62,641 bases of DNA, from the NCBI GenBank assembly GCA_017935325.1, contig JAGBHV010000096.1:1-62641 (forward strand), written 5' to 3'. The notes under the pieces are model-generated. The model saw only the letters and a program-made list of their open reading frames with translations, was not told the DNA's origin and searched no databases. Source of the DNA: Clostridia bacterium. Its GTDB lineage: Bacteria > Bacillota > Clostridia > Oscillospirales > Acutalibacteraceae. Position numbers and translations under genes: made by a program. Below are positions 27,301 to 36,294 of the stretch, in pieces; position 1 is the first letter of the stretch, and the number at the start of each line of letters is the position of its first letter.

Positions 27301-27558
27301 AGGTTTTTTGGGTTCGTGATATTCGTCATATCTGTCAATATCAAAATCCTCACCTGCCTGTTCAATATCGGGCAGATTATCAACATCTTCAATGAGTTTA
27401 TTTATATCCTCAATAGACCAGTTTTTTATCGGTGTTCCGTCGGAGGATTCAAACAACTCATCAACAAAATCACTGTCCTGCGATTTGTCTATGACCGATT
27501 CATATGTTTCTCTGTACTTTTCAATTTCTTCTTCGAACAAATCGATTTCATCTGACAT
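24307..27558 (-). CDS. Degenerate P-type ATPase (P1B-like) with 520-residue acidic N-terminal region
   Basis: 1083 residues. Residues 1-525 are cytoplasmic, very acidic and largely low-complexity, with one FEDISSVS motif at 129-136. Residues about 531-760 and 1028-1080 hold membrane helices in the order of heavy-metal P-type ATPases, and 785-1000 resemble the catalytic loop (VVVDAID for DKTGTLT, GLSGWIRGEKVFVGNRNL for the nucleotide domain). Key residues are lost: CPC is SFP (760-762), D805 is kept but KTGTLT is not, TGDN is TNDC (957-960), and GDGxNDxP is absent. So it should not pump; a sensor or scaffold role is inferred. It lies 13 bp after rlmB and before spoVAE. Not a frameshift artefact: one clean frame. 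Confidence 0.75.
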   Translation of the reverse strand: MSDEIDLFEEEIEKYRETYESVIDKSQDSDFVDELFESSDGTPIKNWSIEDINKLIEDVDNLPDIEQAGEDFDIDRYDEYHEPKKPEFSEQAKEEKEESYDEGAVYFSKEYEQDLAAKDKEINEIPTEFEDISSVSEDYQEADEPEEENEIETQEINESEASEVNEAEETTEDFSFIPEEEEENSFFDNSADEEFSSLEGNINDARADGEFREIDESTYDDGFGDNEVVYDGTFDRGDYLKIKDIFKNSQILSKRKVERAEVRENAMETVKEKYGEAIFEAKRNEGDFNDILRRQRAAEQEELQQQKNQGGEKRFDLESQEYVATPEVETKEIIPEENAEVREDDGLDETIFVRDLSAFEEVAKMSAKKLPEDEEQTKIITSDSDYNTDESTEDTQTYRNIFISPQHRRVNEDQLRFEGFPEDEEFLPDEVSDEEVKENLRKAREEKKNLFRMTSLPNDYDDIDPNYFSPEKGKYDEEEHLVLSDENDPKSFLTMFKKSFIQERDKKFTEYTTSNEKPQVFKELYDRRRRSIFGIIAMAVMALLFVSISSLLGSFELLTTEVQSACVAGLSLVSMLLTFVFGSCVTQPGIREISKGKFTFDSAVTVMVLVSCLTSIAMFFDLSGVAENYPVYTSAIIMCVIFNCIGRTVETSRVINALKTATTKRQDNLYTIQNIDDLNTAQNIGRVFAGEKPDLKYSCKTMFPSGFIFNSFVSNPADRFSRVFFPVFAILSLIVAIIAGIINEDVVLGFATFMATLLASFPMSLLFALNFSLSSVNKRLAKRRACITGYNAAANVEKTDAVVVDAIDLFDIDKCNFHGMKDYGTVRVDDIILYAAAMLTNSRGPLAHVFDKAIIGDKKELLPEVEDLCYEERLGLSGWIRGEKVFVGNRNLIINHNMEAPPKGAEVACLKEGKKVLYIAIDGQVAAMLVVEYAKNEEMKKHLGKLQKKGISIVVTTNDCNIDEEFLSLEYNMPRESFKVIGDFEGGLLDGYIHRLRKSSPAKLIHDGTSLSFFETFASAISYAGSVKLTFAIEVVMMLLGLIVTAVFAFTGNLSAFSSGLIILVQIIIAAIITAISAIRAKI

Positions 27559-27571
27559 GTTTTTTCCTCCT

Positions 27572-28348
27572 TTATTTTGCTTTTATATTACTTCTCTGAC
27601 GTGAAATTTCCATCATCAGCACACCTGCTGCAACTGACGCGTTAAGCGATGTGATTTTCCCTTTCATCGGGAGAGTTACCAAAAAATCACATTTTTCTTT
27701 AATTAGTCTGCCGATGCCTTTTCCTTCTGACCCTACAACTAATGCACACGGTCCGCTGTAGTCAACCGAGCACCAGTTTTCGCCATTCATATCTGCGCCG
27801 TAAATCCAAACTCCGCGCTCTTTCAGGTTTTCAATTTCAGCTGCAAGGTTTCCGACCCTTGCTACAGGTACATATTCTATTGCTCCTGCCGATGTTTTGC
27901 CGACTGCAAAAGATAATGAAACAGAACGTCTTTTCGGAATTATAACTCCGTGTGCACCTGCAACCTCCGCCGTTCTGATTATCGCACCTAAATTATGAGG
28001 GTCTTCAAGTTCATCACAGATTATTATAAAAGGTGCTTCCCCTCTTTCTTCAGCAAGAGCAAAGATATCGTCAACACTTGAATATTCTTTTACTGCACAT
28101 TTTGCCGCCACACCCTGATGGTTTGCATTAAAGCACATGAAATCAAGCTTCTTTATGTCAACTTCCTTTATCACAACGCCTTTATCCTTGCATGCGCGAA
28201 GAATAGAAGAAACAGAACCGCTTCTTTCGCCTTTTGCAACAAAAAGAGTGTCAATTGTTCTTCCGTTATTTATTGCCTCAAGAACAGCATTTCTGCCGAT
28301 AATGAGATCGTTGTTTTCCTGAACCTTATCTTTTTCATTATTCCTCAT
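27572..28348 (-). CDS. rlmB: TrmH-family 23S rRNA 2'-O-methyltransferase
   Basis: 258 residues. SPOUT-class enzyme, RlmB type, methylating a ribose in 23S rRNA. N-terminal substrate-binding domain IIGRNAVLEAINNGRTIDTLFVAKG (about 16-40; core IIGRNAVLEA), then the SAM knot with DELEDPHNLGAIIRTAEVAG, LVVGSEGKGI and LPMKGKITSLNASVAAG motifs. First gene of rlmB-pseudoATPase-spoVAE. Start ATG at 28348 with AAGGG upstream. Confidence 0.92.
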   Translation of the reverse strand: MRNNEKDKVQENNDLIIGRNAVLEAINNGRTIDTLFVAKGERSGSVSSILRACKDKGVVIKEVDIKKLDFMCFNANHQGVAAKCAVKEYSSVDDIFALAEERGEAPFIIICDELEDPHNLGAIIRTAEVAGAHGVIIPKRRSVSLSFAVGKTSAGAIEYVPVARVGNLAAEIENLKERGVWIYGADMNGENWCSVDYSGPCALVVGSEGKGIGRLIKEKCDFLVTLPMKGKITSLNASVAAGVLMMEISRQRSNIKAK

Positions 28349-28381
28349 CTTGCAAAACCCTTACTTAAAGTTATTCAGTTT

Positions 28382-28410
28382 ATTTTATCACAAATCATAT
28401 CTCATTGCAA
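28382..28410 (-). promoter_or_regulatory. Promoter of the rlmB operon
   Basis: TTGCAA (28410-28405), 17 bp, TAAAAT (28387-28382), about 35 bp before the rlmB start. Confidence 0.6.
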
Positions 28411-28551
28411 GAAAAACGCAGGATTTTCGTTTTTTGTGTAAATAAATATTTTTTTCGCTTTATACCTACAGCGCGTAGCGACGTTTTTTTCCATAAAACA
28501 GTAATATACTTTACGGTGTAAAAATATTTTTTCTGAAAGGAATGTTAAAAA

Positions 28552-30873
28552 ATGGAAAAACTACAGCGCACCGCCGCTCACCGCGAAATGAGGAAAATAC
28601 ATACAGGTGAAAAAATAAATGCGAAAACTGTGCTCGGTGCAATTATAACAGCCGTTATATCCGCATTGCTCGGACAAGGCAGTCTTTTCGGAGAACTTCA
28701 TCCTTTTGGCTTTGCGATGATAATTGCTTGCCCCGGGGTTTATTCTTTTTCTTCATTCATCGGGACAAGCATCGGACTTGTTTTTTCACAGACGGGAATC
28801 TACCTTTTCAGATACCTTGTCTGCGCCTGTGCTCTGTGGATTATAAGAAGCCGTCTGCTGACACCGCATTCACGGCTGGGCGATGTGTGGTTTGCTTCTT
28901 TTGCCGCATGCTTCGGCGTATGTGCTTTTACAGGCATTGCCGTAGCATTACCTACGGGCGGTTTTGCTGACGACATTCTTATGTTCATTGCAGAAGCTCT
29001 TATTGCATCATTTTCTTCTTTCTTCTACAAAAGATGCATTGTAAAATTCACCAAAAACGAAAGCATCATTTTTTCATCAAAGGAAATTGTCTGCCTCTAT
29101 ATCAGTTTTGCAACAATTATCGCTTCAGTTGCCGATATTAAAATTTCCGCCTTTTCTCCTGCGGAATTCCTGTCATTTTTTGCAGTAATCTTTTCGGCAT
29201 ACGTTCTTTCTGAAACGGGCGGTGCACTTTCTGCATGTGTATGCACTGCAGCACTTTCCACTTCAATTTATGATGAGTATAATATTTTTCCTCTGATTTT
29301 TGCAGGAATCGTATGTGCAGTTTTTTCTCCTCTGGGCAAAATTGCATCAGCCCTGTCATTTCTTTCAGCTTTTGCTGCAACAACATTCTTTGCAAGCGGA
29401 AATTTACCTTCAGTTCAAATTCTTTCAGCCGCAATCGCCGCACTTGTTTTTCTTTCTGTCCCGAACAAAACTTACAGAAAAATTACGGCTTTTTTCAGAA
29501 CAAAAGAATCCTCCGCACTTGAAAGCACTTACAGAAAAGATGTTTCGCAAAAACTTTCCGACTCCGCAAAAACGGTCAGCACAATCTGCACGGGCATGAA
29601 CAAGGTTTCCCGAAACCTGAAAAGAATTGATAATAATTACGACAGAAATATTTTCTGCCGCGTGCAGAAAGAAATATGTTCCGATTGCGAAAATCATGAA
29701 AAATGCTGGCAACACAGTTTTCAATACACACTAAAAGGCTTTGAAGAGCTTGCAAAAAATTACCGTAAATCCCATTCACTGTCGGACACATCTTTTTCAA
29801 GAGTTTTTTTGAGCAAATGTGTAAAAAAAAGCGACCTTGTTTCGTCTCTCATTGAAAATTTCAAAAGATATGATGAATCACTCCGCGAAGAAATCTGCCT
29901 TGATGAAAAGAGAAAACTCATAAGTGACCAGATGCAATGTATGAGCGATATTCTGAATGAATTTTCACTCTCTTTCAGCAAATGCTCCCTTGTTGATAAT
30001 GAACTGTCGCAGAAAATCAAGGAAATCTTCAATTCCTTTTCAGTCAGATGCACAAAAGCCGTCTGCATTATCAACACAGACGGCAATATGACAATCAAAG
30101 CTTTCTGCAAAAAAATCGACAGCGAGGTTGACAGAAAAAAATTAAAATCACAAATTGAACAGACTGCTTTGCGAAAATTCAGTAACGCTGAAATAGATTT
30201 TACCGAAAACGGCACTGTTGTAATTTACAGGCAAAAACCATGGATGAAGTTACGCACGGGAAAAATTCAGCTTGCCAGCGATGAATCACCAATCTGCGGA
30301 GATTGTCTGCGTGAATTTGACGATGAATACGGAAACAGAACAGTTATTCTTTCTGACGGAATGGGTACGGGCGGACGAGCCGCAGTAGATGCTGCAATGA
30401 CCGCAGAGTACTTTTCAGACCTGCTTGAAGGACACATCAGCCCCGATAATGCTTTGAGAATTATCAATTCAGTTCTTTCCGTAAAATCAACAAATGAGTC
30501 CCTTGCCACAATCGACGCGGCAAAATTCAATCTCTTTTCGGGAAAGGTTGAATTTTTCAAAGCAGGTGCTGCTGTTTCTTTTGTCAGAAAAAACGGAAAA
30601 TGCTTTGTAATTGAAGGTGCTTCCCTGCCTGCCGGAATACTTCATGACATTTCCTTTGCGAAAGAAAAAGTAACTCTCTCAAAAGGAGATATTGCAGTGA
30701 TGGTATCTGACGGAGTAACAAACAATTCAATTGAGTGGATAATAGAAGAAATAGAAAGGTTCAACCATTCTAACCCTGAAATTCTTGCACAGAAAATAGC
30801 AAGCGCTGTATGCGAAAAAAACCGCGCAGAACGACGTGATGATATTACAGTTTTTGCCGGAATACTTTTATAA
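28552..30873 (+). CDS. spoIIE: Stage II sporulation protein E (membrane PP2C phosphatase)
   Basis: 773 residues. At asymmetric division it dephosphorylates SpoIIAA and so frees SigF. About ten membrane helices in the first ~310 residues, a central regulatory region with a Cys cluster (EICSDCENHEKCWQ near 375), and a C-terminal PP2C domain from about 560. PP2C metal-site motifs are seen as ILSDGMGTGGRA near 600 and VSDGVTNN near 720. Start ATG follows GAAAGGAATG. Monocistronic; promoter not convincingly identified. Confidence 0.93.
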   Translation: MEKLQRTAAHREMRKIHTGEKINAKTVLGAIITAVISALLGQGSLFGELHPFGFAMIIACPGVYSFSSFIGTSIGLVFSQTGIYLFRYLVCACALWIIRSRLLTPHSRLGDVWFASFAACFGVCAFTGIAVALPTGGFADDILMFIAEALIASFSSFFYKRCIVKFTKNESIIFSSKEIVCLYISFATIIASVADIKISAFSPAEFLSFFAVIFSAYVLSETGGALSACVCTAALSTSIYDEYNIFPLIFAGIVCAVFSPLGKIASALSFLSAFAATTFFASGNLPSVQILSAAIAALVFLSVPNKTYRKITAFFRTKESSALESTYRKDVSQKLSDSAKTVSTICTGMNKVSRNLKRIDNNYDRNIFCRVQKEICSDCENHEKCWQHSFQYTLKGFEELAKNYRKSHSLSDTSFSRVFLSKCVKKSDLVSSLIENFKRYDESLREEICLDEKRKLISDQMQCMSDILNEFSLSFSKCSLVDNELSQKIKEIFNSFSVRCTKAVCIINTDGNMTIKAFCKKIDSEVDRKKLKSQIEQTALRKFSNAEIDFTENGTVVIYRQKPWMKLRTGKIQLASDESPICGDCLREFDDEYGNRTVILSDGMGTGGRAAVDAAMTAEYFSDLLEGHISPDNALRIINSVLSVKSTNESLATIDAAKFNLFSGKVEFFKAGAAVSFVRKNGKCFVIEGASLPAGILHDISFAKEKVTLSKGDIAVMVSDGVTNNSIEWIIEEIERFNHSNPEILAQKIASAVCEKNRAERRDDITVFAGILL

Positions 30874-30972
30874 AAATCATCTCTTTATTCTCTTTTTCAG
30901 ATATTTAAGCAACTTTAACAACTAAATTCGATAAAAAAGTAAATACATCGTCATTTTTTTTGAAAACTGATA

Positions 30973-31002
30973 TTGCAAAAATATACTCATAAATGGTATA
31001 AT
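30973..31002 (+). promoter_or_regulatory. Promoter of guaB
   Basis: TTGCAA (30973-30978), 18 bp, TATAAT (30997-31002). An 80-nt untranslated leader follows with no riboswitch that I recognise. Confidence 0.6.
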
Positions 31003-31041
31003 ATCATTTAATAGAAAACTCATACATCTGAAAAACAATAA

Positions 31042-32553
<1,512 letters not shown>

Positions 32554-32565
32554 ATTATAAATTAA

Positions 32566-32599
32566 TTGCCGCAGACAATATGTTCTGCGGCAAATTTTT
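32566..32599 (+). terminator. Terminator of guaB
   Basis: TTGCCGCAGA (32566-32575) / TCTGCGGCAA (32584-32593), then ATTTTT. Confidence 0.8.
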
Positions 32600-32662
32600 G
32601 TGAAAATATTTGCGAAAGGGGTTTTCAAAATAGAAGGTGCAAATAAACTTCAGGAAAACAAA

Positions 32663-33997
32663 ATGGGCATCATGCCCGTAAACAAACTTTTAATTTCAAT
32701 GTCACTGCCTATGATTATCTCAATGATAGTTCAGGCTCTTTACAATGTTATAGACAGCATTTTCGTATCTTACATTTCTGAAAATGCACTTACTGCAGTT
32801 TCCCTTGCATTCCCTGCTCAGAACTTAATGATTGCTTTTGCTTCAGGTACGGCTGTCGGCGTTAACGCATTGCTCTCCAAAAGCTTAGGCGAGAAAAATT
32901 TTGACAAAGCAAACAAAGCTGCAGAAAACGGACTTTTTCTTGTTTTTATTGAATATCTGATTTTTCTGATTTTCGGTATTTTCGGAGTCCGCTTTTTTTA
33001 TAATATGCAGACTGACGTTGCAGAAATAATTGAATATGGTTATTCATACATGACCGTCTGTTCAATTTTCTCTTTCGGCGTTTTCGGTCAGATTATGACA
33101 GAAAGACTTATGCAGTCTACGGGAAGAACCATTTACACAATGTTCACTCAGGGTGCCGGTGCAATAATCAATATTATCCTTGATCCCGTTCTTATTTTCG
33201 GTTTAGGTTTCTTCCCGAAAATGGGTATTGCAGGTGCAGCATGGGCAACTGTAATCGGTCAGATTTTTGCATTTATTCTTGCACTTATTCTCAATGCAAA
33301 ATACAACAAGGATATTAAACTTTCCGTTAAGCATTTCAGACCCGATAAAAAAATCATCGGCAGAATATTCTCCGTCGGCATCCCGTCAACAATTATGATG
33401 GCAATAGGCTCTGTGATGAACTTTATGTTCAACAAAATACTCATTTCATTCACAGAAACAGCTGCTGCAGTTTTCGGTGTTTATTTCAAACTCCAGAGCT
33501 TCATCTTCATGCCCGTTTTCGGCATGAACAACGGTATCATTCCCATTATTGCTTACAACTACGGCGCACAGAAACGCAAAAGAATGATGAAAGCGGTAAA
33601 GCTGGGAATCGTATATGCACTTATGTTTATGGTTGCAGGTCTTATTATTATGCAGCTTTTCCCCGAACAACTGCTTTCCATTTTCAACGCAACACCCGAT
33701 ATGGTAAAAATCGGCATCCCTGCATTGAGAACAATCAGCATATGTTTTGTTTTTGCAGGATTCTGTATTGTAATAGGTTCTGTTTTCCAGGCGTTGGGAA
33801 GAGGAACTTTCTCAATGATTGTTTCTGTTGCACGTCAGCTTGTTGTTCTTATCCCTGCAGCATATCTGCTCTCGCTCACAGGTGAGCTTAACAATGTTTG
33901 GTCGGCTTTCCCCATTGCTGAAATCGCATCTGTTATTGCAAGTGCAGCATGCTTTATCTACCTTTATAAAAAGGTTATCAGAAAAATTCCCGAATAA
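32663..33997 (+). CDS. MATE-family multidrug/Na+ efflux protein
   Basis: About 444 residues from the ATG at 32663; twelve predicted membrane helices in two MatE repeats. The family opening ENKMGIMPVNKLLISMSLPM, ALYNVIDSIFVSY and the repeat-two start GIPSTIMM are clear. Start is uncertain: family members usually begin some residues before ENKMG, and the frame is open upstream to GTG 32600, which lies in the guaB terminator tail with no ribosome site. A good site (GAAAGGGG, 32614-32621) instead precedes an ATA codon at 32630. The ATG at 32663 has AGGA 7 nt upstream. Substrate unknown. Confidence 0.88.
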   Translation: MGIMPVNKLLISMSLPMIISMIVQALYNVIDSIFVSYISENALTAVSLAFPAQNLMIAFASGTAVGVNALLSKSLGEKNFDKANKAAENGLFLVFIEYLIFLIFGIFGVRFFYNMQTDVAEIIEYGYSYMTVCSIFSFGVFGQIMTERLMQSTGRTIYTMFTQGAGAIINIILDPVLIFGLGFFPKMGIAGAAWATVIGQIFAFILALILNAKYNKDIKLSVKHFRPDKKIIGRIFSVGIPSTIMMAIGSVMNFMFNKILISFTETAAAVFGVYFKLQSFIFMPVFGMNNGIIPIIAYNYGAQKRKRMMKAVKLGIVYALMFMVAGLIIMQLFPEQLLSIFNATPDMVKIGIPALRTISICFVFAGFCIVIGSVFQALGRGTFSMIVSVARQLVVLIPAAYLLSLTGELNNVWSAFPIAEIASVIASAACFIYLYKKVIRKIPE

Positions 33998-34014
33998 AAA
34001 ATGTTCAATAGTAA

Positions 34015-34048
34015 ACCCCGTATCAGACATCAGGTGTTGATACGGGGT
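34015..34048. terminator. Hairpin between convergent MATE and phosphoesterase genes
   Basis: ACCCCGTATCA / TGATACGGGGT (34015-34025 and 34038-34048), 11-bp stem, AT-rich flanks. Confidence 0.7.
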
Positions 34049-34052
34049 ATTC

Positions 34053-34820
34053 TCATATTCTGATTTCAATGCACGGCTGTGTACCGTATCCGTCAACACG
34101 GATAAAATCCTTTTCCACAGTCACAACTGCGTGATTTTCTTCATCACCCGTGCAGATTGCGCGGAAAGTTATGTATTGAATACCGTTTCTCTCCGAAAAA
34201 TCACCATCATGGTAATGTCCGCAGAATACAGCTTTAACTTTGCCGCTTTTTTCAAAAAGTTCAATAACTTCTTTTCTGTTAATAATAACATGGTCATCTC
34301 TGTTTTCAATATCACCCATCAGAAACATCTCATGGCTGAAAACAAGGATATCACGGTCAGCTTCCTCAAGTTCCTTCTCAATCCATTTTATCTGCTCTGT
34401 GTCAAGATAACATTCAGACCACTTGATTTCATTTTGCGGGAAGGGAATACCGGCATCATTATTATTTGCATCAAGCACAATAATCTTATATCCGCCACAG
34501 AAAAAAGAATAATATCTTGAAGGCATTCCTGTGATTTTCACCCAGTCGTGTTTGCTCGTTGAGGTATCGTGATTTCCGATTAAGAGATAATAATCTTTAC
34601 CACTTTCTTTCATCGCATCAACAATTTCCTGCCAGAGGACTTTCTGCTCTTTTGCAGAAATCACTTCATCTGCAGTATCGCCGAGGTTTATTATGAAATC
34701 GCATCCGTCAGAATGTTCAGAGATTGCCTTTTTTATTTTACTGAGTGATTTCGGACGATAACGCACCTCGTGAGAATTATCATCCGTATAATGCAAATCG
34801 GTAAAAGCAAGAAATTTCAT
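34053..34820 (-). CDS. Calcineurin-like metallophosphoesterase
   Basis: 255 residues from the ATG at 34820, which follows GGGAGGTAG; the frame is open 15 codons earlier without a site. Metal-binding motifs of the family are complete: DLHY near residue 8, GDTADE, GNHDTS near 84, FSHEM and GHYHDGDF. No signal peptide or membrane helix, so cytoplasmic. Substrate unknown (cyclic nucleotides, nucleotides or phosphoproteins are known for the family). It lies 19 bp after the CinA-like membrane protein gene and probably ends the iscS-thiI-cinA-srtB operon. Confidence 0.88.
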   Translation of the reverse strand: MKFLAFTDLHYTDDNSHEVRYRPKSLSKIKKAISEHSDGCDFIINLGDTADEVISAKEQKVLWQEIVDAMKESGKDYYLLIGNHDTSTSKHDWVKITGMPSRYYSFFCGGYKIIVLDANNNDAGIPFPQNEIKWSECYLDTEQIKWIEKELEEADRDILVFSHEMFLMGDIENRDDHVIINRKEVIELFEKSGKVKAVFCGHYHDGDFSERNGIQYITFRAICTGDEENHAVVTVEKDFIRVDGYGTQPCIEIRI

Positions 34821-34839
34821 TTTTCTACCTCCCGGCAAG

Positions 34840-36276
34840 TCAGGGAAGCAGCAATCTGATATCATTCAGATTTTCAACAATTGCACTTGTTGAAGACATA
34901 ACAGAAGCATCCTTTGACAATACCATATCAAGAACAAGCGCTGTAAGCGTTCCTACTGCAATAATAATGAGAATCCAGATAACAATAAGTGTTGACGAAG
35001 GAATTTTTCTTTTCTGCTCAGCAGCTTCCTCCGACTGCTGGGCAATCGCAACAGAACGGGCATTTACAGAGCGTGTGCTTTCTTCAATTTTTTCAAGAAG
35101 ACTTTCAAGACCTGTTCTGTAAAGGTCTTTGTCTGTTTCATCATCTGCCGCAAAAATCTTATATACGCTTGATTTCTGCAAATCGGCAAGTGTTGCGTAA
35201 ATATATCCTGTGCCGTTTTCATCATAGAAAATTTCGCTCATTGCCACTGCATAAGCTGCATCTGTCTGCTTCAATGCTTTCCTTGCATTTGATGCAACAT
35301 TTTCTTTTCTTCTTATATCTTCCGTAAGATCTTTTTCTAATGGGAAATCAACAAAATCTGCTGCATCGGAATAAGAAACTTCCGCTAAAACATTTGTGTA
35401 AACTGCATTTTCAGTCTGTCTTACAAAAGCAATTTTAATTGACCTTGATGCAATTTTGTCCATATTGCTTTCTTCTTTTTCTTCCTTCTGAGGAGCTACT
35501 GATTCTTCGCTGTCTTCAGAAAGAGAAGAAGATGATATATCTTCATATTGGTCGTCTGCTTTTTCTTCTGCAACTTCCGCTGCTTCTTTGTTTTCAAATG
35601 AGGATGAATAAACATCAACATAATCAGACTCAGTGTTTTCTTCTTTTGCTTCTTCAGCTGTTTCTGCCTCGGCAATTTCCTCAGCAGATGTGACAACTTC
35701 CTCACGGATTACTTCTGTAATTTCTTCTGCAGCTTCCGCTTCTTTTTCTTCTTCGCATTTTTCAAAATCTTCTTTTGAATAACCTTCCGTAATGAAAGTA
35801 ATCATACCGTTTTCTATAACGGTTTCAATTCTCTTTTCATCAATGGGTATAAAGATAAGCTTCTGTTTGCCCGACTTGATACCAAAACCTGAAAACAGAC
35901 CGTCAGCAGATACAAACGCTTCACCGCCTACGGGAATTGCTGCATGTGCGTTTATCTGATTTTCATTAAGTGTTGCCATGCAAGCGTCACTATTAATGAG
36001 TTCATTTATTTTTGAATTGAGTCTGCATTTAAATCCCATTGCTCTGAAAAGTGCTGCTTTTGTTGAAATAAATTTGGAAATATCAACTGCCAGCACAATT
36101 ACATCTGCTTTTTCAATTCCATCTTTTACACCAAGGAACATTTCTTTCTGCGTTGCACAAAAAAGAAATTCTTCTTTGATTGATGTAGCCTGCCTGATTT
36201 TATTGACAATCACTTCATGAGCAACATTCATTGAAACGAGCTTGCTTTCGCTGAACGATATAAGTTTAATCTTCAC
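34840..36276 (-). CDS. Membrane-anchored degenerate CinA paralogue with acidic insert
   Basis: 478 residues; I know of no named family. Three parts read like CinA. Residues about 42-155 align with the MoCF domain of neighbouring CinA (KEMFLGVKDGIEKADVIVLA; AAIPVGGEAFVSADGLFSGF against VPKDGVVLKNNNGTAPGF), but TGGLGPTADD and LPGPPRE are lost. Residues about 165-275 are an acidic Glu/Ala insert carrying YVDVYSSS (219-226) and YEDISSSS (244-251). Residues about 278-395 align with the CinA C-terminal domain (SIKIAFV, AEVSYSDAAD), with ESCTGG replaced by VRQTEN. A membrane helix at 428-452 follows. Likely a pseudoenzyme held at the membrane. It lies 18 bp after srtB. Confidence 0.65.
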   Translation of the reverse strand: MKIKLISFSESKLVSMNVAHEVIVNKIRQATSIKEEFLFCATQKEMFLGVKDGIEKADVIVLAVDISKFISTKAALFRAMGFKCRLNSKINELINSDACMATLNENQINAHAAIPVGGEAFVSADGLFSGFGIKSGKQKLIFIPIDEKRIETVIENGMITFITEGYSKEDFEKCEEEKEAEAAEEITEVIREEVVTSAEEIAEAETAEEAKEENTESDYVDVYSSSFENKEAAEVAEEKADDQYEDISSSSLSEDSEESVAPQKEEKEESNMDKIASRSIKIAFVRQTENAVYTNVLAEVSYSDAADFVDFPLEKDLTEDIRRKENVASNARKALKQTDAAYAVAMSEIFYDENGTGYIYATLADLQKSSVYKIFAADDETDKDLYRTGLESLLEKIEESTRSVNARSVAIAQQSEEAAEQKRKIPSSTLIVIWILIIIAVGTLTALVLDMVLSKDASVMSSTSAIVENLNDIRLLLP

Positions 36277-36294
36277 TTTATTTCATCCTCTCTT

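Noticed and set aside
28440-28530. Possible Spo0A box before spoIIE (GCGACG-T-run)
   Set aside because: Matches too few positions of TGTCGAA and has no clear -35/-10 partner at the expected distance.
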